Below are positions 1 through 11,963 of a stretch of 64,000 nt of DNA, piece after piece (position 1 is the first letter of the stretch; each line of letters starts with the position of its first letter). A program made the position numbers and the translations under genes. Source of the DNA: Lethocerus indicus (lineage: Eukaryota; Arthropoda; Insecta; Hemiptera; Belostomatidae); assembly GCA_019843655.1 (NCBI GenBank), contig JACDQD010000010.1:10399637-10463636 (forward strand). Direction: 5' to 3'. The notes beneath the pieces are model-generated. The model was not told where the DNA came from. It was given only the letters and a program-made list of their open reading frames with translations, and ran no database searches.

Positions 1-146
1 CCGGACTAACATTTTCATCAATATTTGATTGCTAAAAAATCGTTTTTGCAATTTCTCAACGTGGCCACGAGAGGCCAAGAAACTGTTGGCGGAGTTTCGA
101 TTAATTAAATATTCCAGTCGTGCAAAAAGCTACAAAATATACCTAC

Positions 147-596
147 CTATAGTGGTGAGGGTGAGAGTGGACCAATAGAAACTATATATGTATTGGCGGG
201 AGAGGGTCGAGTTTTTCGGCCCCGTGAGGTTGTAGACCCAATTGTCCGAGCCGAATCCTATGGCGTAGCTGATGGCGAAGTAGAAACAGGCGTTCCAGTG
301 GATGAGGACGATAATGGCGAAGACCACCTTGCATATCCTGAACGAGTTCGGGTAGCCGGTGCGGGTCTCCGTCCTGTCGAAGAACTCGAGCATCCTGGGC
401 AGCCTGAAGAGGCGGTTGGCTCTGACAATGACCGGGCAGGGTACGACCCGGGCCTGGCAGGAGTCGGGCGGCCACCACAGGTAGGCCAAGTCGGTGGGAA
501 GCAGGCTAACCAGGTCGGCCCACCACCGTCGGCTCTCCACGTAATTCTGCCTAAGCTTCTGGGCGTCCCGAACCATTATCCCCTGCTCCAAATAAC
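147..596 (-). CDS. CngA: CNG channel alpha-type subunit, exon with S3-S5 and pore helix
   Basis: This exon encodes the voltage-sensor and pore-entry part of a cyclic-nucleotide-gated cation channel, a plasma-membrane tetramer that opens on cGMP or cAMP binding in sensory cells. The 450 nt give about 149 residues. Near the start is the S2-S3 linker (YLEQG), then S3 (WWADLVSLLPTDLAYLW), an arginine-bearing S4 (VIVRANRLFRLPRM), the family hallmark EFFDRTETRT, S5 (VVFAIIVLIHWNACFYFAIS), a turret with an N-glycosylation sequon (NST) and the pore helix YWSTLTLTTIG. The acceptor is GGGGCAG before 596. The donor is G|GTAGGTA at 146, leaving phase 1, so the next exon, outside the window, should complete Gly and continue into the filter. 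The pore-helix sequence favours an alpha over a beta subunit. The filter, S6 and cyclic-nucleotide-binding domain are not in the window. Confidence 0.96.
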
Positions 597-2173
597 CTGC
601 CCCAGTTACACACAGTCAGACAATTCAGACGGATTAGAAATTAAATGATAGACTATGCTATGATACTAACGAATTGTAATATAACGCGAGGTTCCTCAAT
701 ATTATTTCCAACCTTGGTCTTCTTTGCGGCTTAAATATCACAATCATTCATAGTTGTTTTTGTACTTTTTGCACAAGGGCAAACCAATTAATATCCGCAC
801 TATTATTTCTATTGTAGTTTAGCCGAACACGTATTGTAAACAGTGAAATGTAATTGGGTTGTATTGGCTCCGTATAGTCCAACATTATAACGCGCATGGG
901 TAAGGCTTGTTCGAACTGTTTATTGTGCAAATAATAATATTATAATATTCAGTGTAAGTGTGGTTGTGTAAAAACTATGAAAATTCGTGGTTCATTTCAA
1001 GTTATTTTTTTCATGTTGGTTTGACTTTCTTTCGAAAGCGACCAATGAAGGAGGCACTGTAGAATTGCTTGGCGTTTCAGCCCAATGCTGGTAAACAGCA
1101 CTGGTAAGTGAAATTGAAGATCGAGCCTCGACCGTTGTTTACAGAATACGAAGCCACTTTTACGAATCCACTCCGTGGCTTTATATGAAGTGCTTCGAAG
1201 TCGAAAAACGATTTGGAAAAGGGTAGCGGCCGGATTTCTGGGATGACCGATGACAACGGGAGCAGTTTTCCTGCTATTTTCTTCTTTGTCTCAGGCTTTA
1301 AATAGTTCATCTATCGTACACCAGCGAACACGAGCGCCACGACATAAAACGATTTACGGTATTTTACTTGTTACATTCGCGCACCGTTCTCGTTCATTGA
1401 TTACTAACAAGCCTCGAGTTAATCCAAAGAGCTTTATTTATGTTAAATTACAAAAACAGTCTGAAAATCTCTTTCTTTCGTGTGCCAGTATAAGATTTAT
1501 GTCTAAGATTAATACCCGCTGATAAAATAATACGGGACTGAAGGTAGTGAAAATGTAATGCGAATTTGAATTTTGTTAAAAATGAATATCCCAACCGCGG
1601 TTGGAACGATATTAAGCTTCTAATTCGACTGGGATACATTTGATTAGGATATCTCTCCTCCTATCTCCCCTCTCTTGATTGGACTTATTGACTGTGCATT
1701 TCCGCTGAAGTCCCGGCCGGATTTTCACCCCGGGGAGAGGCTTGACAAACGGCGTTGATTGTTAACCTCGGCATTTCGTTAGTCCCGGTAATGATCCCGC
1801 TTATCTTCCGTACGGCGCTCCCCGGCCAGTTCCTTCGTCGGAGAGGAAGCGGGATAAAGCGCGAAAAAAATGACGCGAACATCTCCACTGAGCGCGCTAT
1901 TGAACAATGTACGAATAAGGGAACCGGCGCTGGAAATAGATCGCCATACAGCGATCTAAGCGGGCATAAATATATTATACTCGAAATATTATTGAAGAAT
2001 GCGTTAAGCGAAACCGGTTTGAAAATCAAAGAGTGAAAATATTCCAGAACCCGGACAAAATTCCTGTTGAACAATTATTTATATTGTTACGCGGTAAGGA
2101 CACGAAACGTTATTATTATTATAGTGTTTGCACTGATAGTTTACTGCAGAACAAATCTTGAAACATCAAATAC

Positions 2174-2336
2174 CTTCGTGGGCGTGTATGATGGTGTCCA
2201 GTATGTAGATACCGTCCGAGGTGTAGTCGAGGGCCCACCAAACGAGTGGAACGCTGTTGTTCAGCTCCCAGAAAACACCTCGACCGATTATAAACACCAG
2301 GTTGTACAGAATCGCCAGGGTGACCATCAGCAACCA
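2174..2336 (-). CDS. CngA: CNG channel alpha-type subunit, exon with S1-S2
   Basis: This 163-nt exon translates as WLLMVTLAILYNLVFIIGR, which is S1, followed by a short loop and VWWALDYTSDGIYILDT, which is S2, ending HAHE plus one base. The acceptor is TTTTTACAG with a clear pyrimidine tract. The donor GTATTTG at 2173 is weaker. It ends in phase 1 with G, and the next exon starts GT, so the junction codon is Gly, giving the family pattern of a Gly before YLEQG. The match of phase and of S1-S2-S3 order makes the assignment firm. The 1577-nt intron to the next exon holds no recognisable gene. Confidence 0.93.
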
Positions 2337-2422
2337 CTGTAAAAACGAAAAGGAGAATATAAATACAATCCGGACAATAATCCGATAGAAAATCGAAATA
2401 AATATCGTATTATTATTATTAC

Positions 2423-2563
2423 CCGATAATGGAACGGTTGGGATGTGTCAACTGCCAGATATGATCCGCGGCAGCTCTCTTTCTTCGGCGTCTCCGTCTG
2501 AAGTTTTCCCTGTATCCATGCCGGCTGTACGTTCTTATCCTTTTTCGCATTCGGCCACCGCCA
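2423..2563 (-). CDS. CngA: CNG channel alpha-type subunit, cytoplasmic exon before S1
   Basis: This 141-nt exon has 47 codons with no stop. It starts after CTGTTTTCAG, begins WRWPNAKKDKN and ends VDTSQPFHYR, immediately before the donor GTAATAATA. The end fits the conserved stretch just before S1 in CNG channels, where an acidic residue-Pro/Thr segment leads to a Tyr-Arg-Trp junction; here Arg is the last codon and the Trp of WLLMV is the first codon of the next exon. The intron to that exon is only 86 nt and is phase 0. The lysine-rich stretch (KKDKN, TPKKES) is typical of the cytoplasmic N-terminal linker. A second frame across the exon is also open and arginine-rich, but it does not join S1 in phase. 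Confidence 0.85.
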
Positions 2564-4026
2564 CTGAAAACAGAAACATGCAATCATTAATTTAAGTAAT
2601 GATAATTAAGTAAAATTACTTCTTCACACTTTGTCGAAAGAGTCGATATTTTTTTTAATTACACACGGCTCGGCCCACAAGTTACGGGATTTAATATTGT
2701 GTATACCGACACGTACGTATCAATTTAAACAATCACTATTGCGAATTTACAAATAGGGACTACTTTACAACAATTTCTATCACTGCATTTATTCGGAACT
2801 ATTTTTTATTAGAAATCGATACACTTTTCGATGGATGAAGAAAGGTCAACGAAAAACCAGCAACTGTCTACATTATTTCATTAAAAACGGAAATTTATTT
2901 TCGTTAAAAATAATAATAATAATACTTCACAATATAGAAAACGAATATCTATCGTTGTTACATGACCGTACAATATAATTCGATAGAATGGAACAAAACA
3001 TCAAACTACATGGAGCCGTTATCGGAGAGGTGGGCTCTAACCGGCGATTTGGGCTTTCTATCTGAGCCCCATTCACGTTTGGCCGTTTCAATTAAACATC
3101 CGGCCGCAATATAATTCGTAGGGGAATCGGCTTTTAGTAAGCCGCGTTTGGAATAGCAGTAGAAATAATTTAACGGCCAGAGTTTCGACCACGCGATAAA
3201 TGTATCGAATATACAATCATTTTGTTAACAAACTGCATTACATTAAACTAAAAGCGACCGTTGAACCTTCGGAAAGGAAATTTGCACCTTCTGATTTGAA
3301 TCACTTCAATGTCTCACAACTTGCAAAAACATAGGCGTTCGACTGTGAATAACGCCACACTTCCTACTACTTAATCTAATTCAAAGTTAATTATAGTAGT
3401 TTTAAAATATTTTATTAAACGGAAAGAGAAAGGAGACTAATATCGTGGAACAGACGCTACAGGGGCTATAATTGATGTCACTGATTAGGGAGCTGTCGTG
3501 TTAGGGTCTCGGTTTTGGGAGCAAACACGTTGGATGGGTTGCGATCAGTGAGGATGTTCGCCGGGCTTAAAACCCTGTCGGGAGCTTAAAAGTCCAGCCC
3601 TGCTTCTGTCTAACAATAATTTATATTACCGGGTTTAACGGTCAAACAGATTATCAAACATTTTCAGACCATGCTGATAGGGGCAGAATTCTGTCCGCGT
3701 GCGATTACGAAACACTTGAACGAGAGCATTATATTTCGCCATACCCCATTTACTTGGGGATCAAACATTGATCTGGGTAGGATCAAAACGAGAAACCTGA
3801 AAATATTTTACAATGTGCAAATTTACAGTCCCTACAGCGCGGCGATAACTTTGAGGGCGATAATGTAAAAAAAGTGGTTTTAAGTGGATAATGCCTTCCT
3901 ATTTTTATTCTTATTTAATTTTTTCCATTTTTACATTTTGATATTATAATTTGGTTTTTTAATCGGGCTTTTAATAACTAAATTTTAATCGGTTATATTA
4001 ATCTAAGGAGAAAAACTCAATCTTAC

Positions 4027-4092
4027 CCGTGAAGCGATCCTATGCAGGCCCCTGTGCAATCGCGATCTCACTGGCACCGGCACGCTATCGAC
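4027..4092 (-). CDS. CngA: Probable CNG channel N-terminal exon (22 codons)
   Basis: A short segment is flanked by a good acceptor (TTCTCATATTACAG) and a strong donor (CGG|GTAAGATTG). Its 66 nt are a multiple of three and open in phase 0: VDSVPVPVRSRLHRGLHRIASR. The next exon on this strand (2563-2423) also begins in phase 0, so it splices in without a frame break. The basic composition suits the cytoplasmic N-terminus of the channel. No family motif identifies it, so membership rests on strand, splice sites and phase. A cDNA read across 4027/2563 would settle it. Confidence 0.58.
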
Positions 4093-5098
4093 CTGTAATA
4101 TGAGAATGAATGTTATATGTTAGTTTATTATGCCAATTTATTTATTTATTTGCCTAACCTAACTGATACGAATCGTTACTACTGATGGTATGATGGTGAC
4201 ATAAAAAGGATCGCAAAAAGATAATTTAATCAAAATTTTAACATAAATAAAATACGGACAAATCAGCGATGATTCCACTTTCGGAATGTTTAATTTGACA
4301 AATTGAGACGATTTCCGTTTCCGAATTTCCGGCACGCTGAACGCCGTCTCACTTATTCAACTCACTCTATTGTTCCTCCCGCTTCACAAAAGGGAAAACG
4401 CCGCTGAAATTTTCAGGAGATTCGTTCAATCGTAAATTACAGAACCCTTTTATTAAGTCATAAAGCCTTGGATTTACTAAATCCGGCCTTTACCTGCGTC
4501 GCCTCCACTATAATCGGTGGGGTGTGATTCGTTTCGCAAATTTACAGGATGGATTAATAAGAACAACAATCGATCTTAATTAAGCGGAGGTTAACCAATA
4601 AAAAACACAGCAAACGGGGAGTAACAGAAAACGGGAAGTTTGATCTTGGCATTAAAAGTTTATGAGTGACATTATAGTATTCTAACCGCCGGAAATACTA
4701 TCAGTTCGAACCAATACATTTACTCTTCGACGTTGAAGCTCGTGAGACTAAAAAAACAAAAAATGGTCCGATAAAACTGCAGAAACCCAGGGCGGTGGCT
4801 TACTAGCTTTCCGACGCTTGGAAGCTCTCCGACCAATCAGCTTAAGGATTTATACCCGTCCCCGGAGCAGTGTCCTTTTTACCCTTCTGAACAGGTAAAC
4901 GAAAAAATTGCTCATTTCCTTTGAGGCCGTCCAATTTCAGAAATGCTCCTTCAATAGAGGCCCTTGGGGAGAGAACAGTTTCTATTTCCACCTGTCTCCA
5001 ACTTAGTTCTGGCCATTTCGGCGGCCCACTCTCCACCCTACTTTCCACTCAGATAAAAAGCTAAAAGGCCTGAAATGTATTTAATATAATATTAGTAC

Positions 5099-5101
<3 letters not shown>

Positions 5102-5153
<52 letters not shown>
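5102..5153. repeat. (TA)n microsatellite, about 25 units
   Basis: An uninterrupted TA dinucleotide run of about 50 bases inside the large CNG intron. Likely to vary in length between individuals. Confidence 0.97.
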
Positions 5154-5654
5154 CGGATGGTCTGCGAAAATATATCATCTCTAGTTTATGAAAAGTACTG
5201 TCTCCACATATTTTTTCGCTCATTTCGGATTCTGACAGCCTTCAGCAGTCCACTATTGAATTAAATACTCAATTATTTCACACAACAAGGAATATATTTC
5301 TTTGCATACACACCACAAATTGTAATATAGAACACGAAACCATTTGTACGTGCTGCACTATTTGAAATAAGGCGAAGAGGTCTGCAATCCGGCAATACAC
5401 ACATGGCGGGATTAGTATCAGAAGCGCCGTCGTTTTATCCTTACGTATTCCAGTTTTTAGACTCAACAGGCATGAATGCGGATAATATGCATGTTTCTTG
5501 TTTCAATTAATTTAAATGTGTTAAATCTACGTGTAATTATTACTTTCATGGCCCTATTATGGTAATATCATAAGAAAATATTGTTAAATATGTTGAAGGT
5601 GGTGTAGGGGTCCATTAATTAAAAAATGGCAGCCATCACTCATGCGATCTTGTG

Positions 5655-5800
5655 GCTCCACTATGTTTAGGCTCTTTGCCACCGTCAGTCATAGCACTGA
5701 TTACCTTGTGCATATCGAATGAAGCACCCTGTTAGCACTGTATTCTTATTAACCCAGGTCAGGTAACTGAAATCGGTCTACCTTAGAAGCGAAAACGATC
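5655..5800. repeat. Dispersed degenerate repeat, copy 1
   Basis: Contains ACTGAAATCGGTCTACC on the plus strand (from about 5766) and, on the minus strand near 5660-5690, CTGACGGTGGC. Between them GCACCCTGTTAGCACTGT matches GCATCCTGTTTGCACTGT in the 24.9-kb copy. The two half-elements are in opposite orientation. Confidence 0.4.
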
Positions 5801-8800
5801 CCGTCGCGAGCCATACAAATACCGCTTCGGGTAGTGCAAACTCGAGGTCCATTTCAATAATACAAGGACATAAATGTTGAGCACTTTGCTTAGACTAGCT
5901 GCTAAATCCTAAAGGCTCCGGCGTAAGTCGACGAGGGATGATATTTGTGTTGGGGATGAGACCGCCGGACATATATCGAGCGGTCTGACAAATAACCCCT
6001 TGGACAAACAACAATGGCTCGAGTGCTCCTCAACTCGGCCCCTTTTAAATCTTCCGTTTCGATCCTCGGTTCCTGTCCCCAGTATGCCCGGATACTGCGC
6101 TTCAATACACGACTCTTATTCCTTTCGTTGAGTATTTCTGAAAGGGCAGAATTGAGAAAATGACGATACAACACTATGACCCACCAAAATAGATCATTAA
6201 ACTTAATTAAGTTATGCGGAATGCTGATGCTGAAGCATCATATCAATGTATTGATGCTTATATCAATACTAGGGAATATGAAGCTGAAATCTATTTGGCA
6301 TCAGAAACATCTGCATAAGGTGATATCATTGTACAAGTGATCGGTAGTTAATTATTATTACATTGTCCTGTAATGCATCGTCATCATTATATTTTTAAAT
6401 TATATAACTTTGGTCCTAAAAAACTTCGTAAATTTAAAAAACGTGGAAATTATTTATGCATTCTGAGGGTAATAACGGTGAAATTTAATATACGGTGAAT
6501 GGACGGACGTCGGACGAAATTCTCGTTTATCGAACAAATTAGTTTGACATCGAGAGGGGGTTGCATCATCCCCATATTACTAAATCGCGTGTCCACCCTT
6601 AGGAAGGGCGAAGGGAGGGGAGGTAGTCCATATTTGCGTTCTATAAACAAGATTATTATTGGATTACTTTTCAGTCAGGGGGAATTTACGCGGGTGCGAA
6701 GGAGGGATCATCTTGAATCGAGGAGAATATCTATTGTCGAAAATATTCGCGGACTATAAAGCCGAATATGTCCGAAAAAGCTCAATAACGCGGAAATCAG
6801 GAATGGTTATGCCGACATAATTGTAGTTAATAAAATCGCGAATCTAGAAAACAGGTACGGAGTGCAGAGGGTAGTCGAAGCGGAAGTTTAGAGATATACC
6901 ACCAGAACTCGATTCATTATTGCTGTGCGGTTACAGCGCCTTGTTTTTCGGTCGGTTCACGGAAGGGAACCTGGTCATGCGGAACTGCGATTGCAACTAG
7001 GAGTATTCGGCTATTTTTAAGGTTCAATCACTCCTTTGTTTGATATTCCTTATTTGGTTGATATTTGGTTGATATGATTTACTTAATGCCTAAATTTTTA
7101 TGGAAAATTGTCCATCGATCGGTCCTAGAAGTAATGATAAATATCTGTTTCTGTCTATTTACGGATAACTGAACCGAAGGGAATACTACCCGCAATTGTA
7201 GCATTAAAATATTGTAGTTAAGGCAAGTGTGAAGGCTGTGGCGGGTAAGTTCTTGATACGAAGGTCTAATTAAGGAGACGAGACTCGAATAATTAATCTC
7301 CTGAACGCACCAACAAGCAAACAACAAAGTTGTCTGAAAATTCGAGTGGTAAACACAGTGTATGTGAGCCGCTTTACCTTGCCTTATAATAGGGGGAGGA
7401 CCAATCTACATATCTAATGGATAATTTTGTTTTTTTTTTATTCCGTCCGGCAATCAATGTTAGCCGGAATTTGAATTTACAATTGGTCACTAATCGGTCT
7501 GTTCTGGGTGACTAAGGCCGAGCTAATTTTCGGTCGCTATTGTTCAACAATTACACGTTGTCGGGAGAAGGCCTCGGCTGCAACAGGATGGAGCGTGAGA
7601 TTGTTCCTGGTCAGCCAGAGGAGCGTCAGGACGCTAAGATTGGTAGAAAGTGCATAGGCTTTTTTCCCTCAGTTATCACCATACGAGTAAGGTTATTCCG
7701 TCTGCAGAGTCTGTCTCCACATAGCGGGACAGGGACAGCGTAACGACGATACAAATTGCTACGAACTATAAAATACAAAAATTAGTTCCTGACGTCAGAC
7801 ACTCGATATTCCTAATTTCTTTCATTTTTCTCGATCCTCGCCTCTCGATTTACGAAGAATAATTCATAAGAGTAATAAGTTGATACGTTTCCTGTCCTGC
7901 AGCTAATTAAATGCCTAGAGGACAGGCTACCGAAAACGACCTTCCACCGGACCGACAAGATACTGAAGACAGGATGGCGATCTCCGGCCCGTGTCACGCT
8001 TTCCCGAGCAACGATCAGGGGAGTATGCGGTCAACTGGACACGGCCTACTGAACCCAGCTCCAAAACCAGGGTGTTACTGCAGTGTCGAATTTGAAGGAC
8101 CGCTCCGTTGAATTGGACCCAACTCCCCGCTTGGCAGGAAGCCGAATGGACGGAATATTCCGAACAAGTTGGAGGACTCCCCTCAAAAGCTTTGTAGACA
8201 CGATTTTTCTCTCGAATTTGGTGGCGTCCAGTTTCGAATAAATATGTTTTTCATTTAAATAGTGAGTACCCGTATGAGTTAAGTGGCGTCTATGGAAAGA
8301 ATCGTTATTCGTTGCTGTAAAAAAGTTTTAATTTTGTGAATTCAATTAAAGAGGCTTTATGTTAGTGTAACTTTTATAGCGCGCCTTTCATTTCATTTTG
8401 ACGTAGAATTTGTTATGAAAATAGCTTTACCTTATTAAAATACGAGGCTTTTAATGTACTCTTGTTTTGTAGTAAATATTTCCTCTCAAATTACGTTATT
8501 AAATAAAATATTAAAAAAATTTAGGGGAATTATAAGAATTAAATATTGGATATCCTAAATATTACCTTCAAGAATCAATTGACGAATATTACTCAAGACT
8601 ATAGTTATATGTACGGCGAATCGTACCATATAACAATTTCTATTTCACACTATATGTGTTTGTAATTGCATGGAATTTCACCAGTTACCCCCTTCCGCTC
8701 TATGGACTCGGAAGTCACTGAACTGATACTGACGATGGCGTCCGTATTTTAAGTTAGGGTATGGCCGGTTTTCCGAATTGGCAAAGGAAGGACGAGGCCA

Positions 8801-9306
8801 GTGACCCTGGAGCAGCGGCTCTAATCGGGGATTAAAATAATCTTAAAAGTATAGTCAGCCAAACCTGTTCTTTAAATCTGGAGCATTAACAAACTGACAT
8901 TCAGAAGAGCTGCCCATAATTTTAACTGGGGTACTCCGATTAATTCTCATTATTATGAACGATTTTTATATTATATCAACATAAAGTTAATTGAAAATAA
9001 CAGTGGTTGCGTTTGTAGTCTTCTCGATTATAGTTTTTTTAGGTTTTCATTCTGATTATTATTATTGTTTGGGATTACGAATGTTAGTTTAAGGTATTTG
9101 TGAGTGAAAGAGGGACGAGTATTTTTGAAACCATCATTCGTTTGATTGCCTGTACAAATAGCTTACACTAACAACAGAGGATCAGAATAAAATTCTAATA
9201 TTTCAAATACTAAATCCTGGCTCAAAGGTTGAAAATCCACTGCAGGAAGCAAGAAAAATCGAGATAAAATGAACGTTGTGTAATTTGCGCCTATAAATTT
9301 CATGTA

Positions 9307-9440
9307 TTGGGTTGGTAAATAAATAATTGGGGATCCGCAAGTATCCATAGCCAACATTTTTTGGTACCCAGATGTTTGAAATAGTTTTCAATGGATGATG
9401 GGACAGATTTAGCTCCTCTGATATCACTCGTGTTGTACTA
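9307..9440 (+). mobile_element. Possible mariner-type (Tc1/mariner) left end, fragment
   Basis: After a TA dinucleotide at 9305-9306, the usual mariner target, the sequence starts TTGGGTTGGTAAATAAATAA and continues TTGGGG. This resembles the terminal repeats of cecropia-group mariners and MADE-like elements, which begin TTAGGTTGG and carry AAGTAATTGCGG. No transposase and no confident right-hand repeat were seen, so at most this is a degraded fragment. The right boundary is a guess. Confidence 0.3.
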
Positions 9441-11855
9441 TGTTTTATCTTATTTTAAATAACAGAAGATGATTAACCTTTAATAAACATGGTGGCTCAC
9501 CTTATTTTTCAATACTGGCGGGAGTGCGACCGTAGTGTCGCACTATAAAAACGCATATTGCATCAATTCGGGACATAGTAATTACTAACCGGGTTTTCCG
9601 ACAGGGTTGCTCAAGGTTGATAGGCCTCCCATGAAGAGACCGAGGAAATAGATTCTCTTTTGGAAATCCTAAATGGCGCCTCGCTCTTCGAATACAAATA
9701 ACCATACGGTAATAGCAAACAAATAGTCGGGATCTATTTTTGTCCCGACAAATGAGTTAATTAACGATTCTACTCACGTGCCAATGTTCAGTACTTTTTC
9801 ATTGTCTTTTCTAGAACTTTTTTAACGTGTGCTGAAAGATGTCAATAATAAAACCCAGAGTGGACAAGCCTCAAACTAGAACGAAATGATTTCTATATAT
9901 TTCGGTATATTACAAATAAAATCCTAAAGGACACCACATTTTGTAATGGCCATATTGTTTAATGAATTATGTAAACCTCCGTTCTATTAAATAGAAATAA
10001 ATTGAGATAACGGATTTTCGCTTAATAATTAAAAAAAATGTCAGGAGTATATCTAAATGTTCCTCACCCCATGAACTTTAAACTCGCCCATAATGACGGT
10101 TTTTAATTATTTTTGTAACATTCTGTTTAGAGACGGTTTTAATTTGACGAGTACTCGAATTACAAATCATCTTGAGAGGGTGAAGAAGCCACCAAGAATA
10201 ATTGGGGCACTACGTTTCTGATTGGGGCGGGAGTTGCTCAGACTCCTCGTTTTTAATGAGGTCGGAGGATTTAATTCTGGCCACTTCCCATTCACTGAAA
10301 ATGCCCAAGAAGTAAATACCGGACTGTTTCTGAATGTAAAACTTAAGAGAATTCGGGCGGTTTATATTGTTCAAAGATATTTTATTTAATCTTCGCAACG
10401 TTGTTAGTTAATTGCTCAACGAACGCTCAGCACTGGTAAAACATTCAAACGGATAGCAGTACAGTCAGTACAGTAGATGGCACAGTTACCATTCTCATGT
10501 CATTCATTTAAGGGATATAATTAATTTAATATACCCGGGATCCAGGAAAGTTAGAATACCATAATGATATAGCTGCTAACTTCGCTCGTTTAGAGTTATG
10601 CTGGATCGGTTTCTGGTTCTCGCTATCTTGTCGGCAAATTAGTGATAACCCAACCCCAATGTTTAAAAAAATACCTCACTAAGCCAAGGGGAAGAAAAAA
10701 TTCAAGTGAATAGGAACATTCTGTCAAATGATACAAAAATCATAAGTCCATCCTGACATGAGCTTCAGAACAGTAGTAAAACTAGCTTAGCTTGGCCAAA
10801 TTGAAAATGGGATTTCTGTAAAACCCAATCTAATTTGTATTTTAGATACTTAAAAATTCTTCTTTTCGATTGTATTATTCTCTTCGAGCAACCAGAACTA
10901 GGCGCATTTATCCATATGTTCATAGTAAGCAGTCTTATTAAAGCCTATAAAATAATTTGTACTGACTTATTGTATATAATAGTTTTTTTAATGTTCACAT
11001 ATCGAATTTACGTCTCAAACGCTTAATGGACGCTGGACCTTGCCAGTCATCGCGACTAAAGAAGTCGCAATCACCAGCCTGCGGGGGTTTATAGAGAAGG
11101 AAGAAAAAATTGCGCATTCGTATTTAATCGCCCACTTAGAATAATGGGTTATGTGATTCGAAATGGAGAACACGGCGGAGGCGTGTTAATCATGTAATTG
11201 AACGTTGATCGAATAAAGCTTTCTCGATTTATTGCCCCCTTTGTTATCGTTTTCGATTCCAAAGCCCGATTTCGTTAAAGCGGCAGTGAGTCATCGTCTA
11301 ATTTCCATTGTTGCGGCTCGAATCGTAAACGCGGGCTTCAATGCCAAGCGGGTAGTTTGTAAATGCTCACCGGTTTCAGTTCGCGTTTCACAACGCCGGG
11401 TGATCTAGAAGCATGTTCGAGGAGATTTTTACGAATTTTAACACTCGCCGATATGGAAACTGACCTAATAACAAGCGCCTATCCCAGACAATCGGCCAGG
11501 CTATGACCACCGTATTGGGGGATTAATTAATTAAAACTCCGTGACGAAAGCGAGTATGTTGCACCTTTCCGGAAAGAAAGACCTGGGTTTCTTTACATTA
11601 AAATACGCAGAATTACATGCGGTTTTTGCATATCTTGCCACAACATTGGGAAATTGAAAAAACACTGATCGCGCTTATAATCCCAACATAAGGTTTCATG
11701 TCTACCTTTTTAGAATAATGTAAAATGTCTACATTCTTCAATATTGTTGTTTTTGTCTAATTGTCTAATGTTTTGTCTCTCAATTACGACAATTTTTTAA
11801 TACGTGAATTTATTTATACTCTCAGTACGTGGTATAAAATGATAGGGATATTTAC

Positions 11856-11963
11856 CTGGAGAGGGTTGTGCGTGTTTGGAGTGTCCACGTGGACAACTGC
11901 CGGCCCGTGTTTCGTCTGCTCGTCCTCACTTCTGGAAAACCTCCCCGAAACGGTTTCCACGCC
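11856..11963 (-). CDS. CngA: Probable CNG channel N-terminal exon (36 codons)
   Basis: A 108-nt segment lies between TTTCCATTTGTCCAG and CTCCAG|GTAAAT, both good splice sites. It is open in phase 0 and reads GVETVSGRFSRSEDEQTKHG... to ...NTHNPLQ. It is clearly richer in G and C than the AT-rich sequence around it, as an exon would be. Splicing to 4092-4027 keeps the frame. The polar, charged composition suggests a disordered cytoplasmic N-terminus. It lies 7.8 kb upstream of the next exon and no motif proves that it belongs to the channel; an unrelated minus-strand gene is the main alternative. Confidence 0.58.

Larger units (their letters stand above)
4093..11855 (-). other. Large intron of the CNG gene, no coding sequence supported
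   Basis: About 7.8 kb between two proposed N-terminal exons. It holds a long (TA)n tract, a degenerate dispersed repeat near 5.7 kb, a palindromic CRE-type octamer at 7790 and a mariner-like end at 9307. Reading frames of up to about 90 codons occur on both strands, but none has recognisable domains or a convincing pair of splice sites. Confidence 0.45.

Noticed and set aside
4842..5048. Minus-strand 68-codon frame and a TATAAAT/ATTGGT pair near 4820-4855.
   Set aside because: No domain, and the promoter-like words are not followed by a coding exon.
10210..10294. Minus-strand segment after CATTTTCAG that encodes about 27 residues ending in a stop (EWEVARIKSSDLIKNEESEQ ...).
   Set aside because: It could be a terminal exon, but no poly(A) signal, partner exon or homology was seen, and it sits inside the channel intron.
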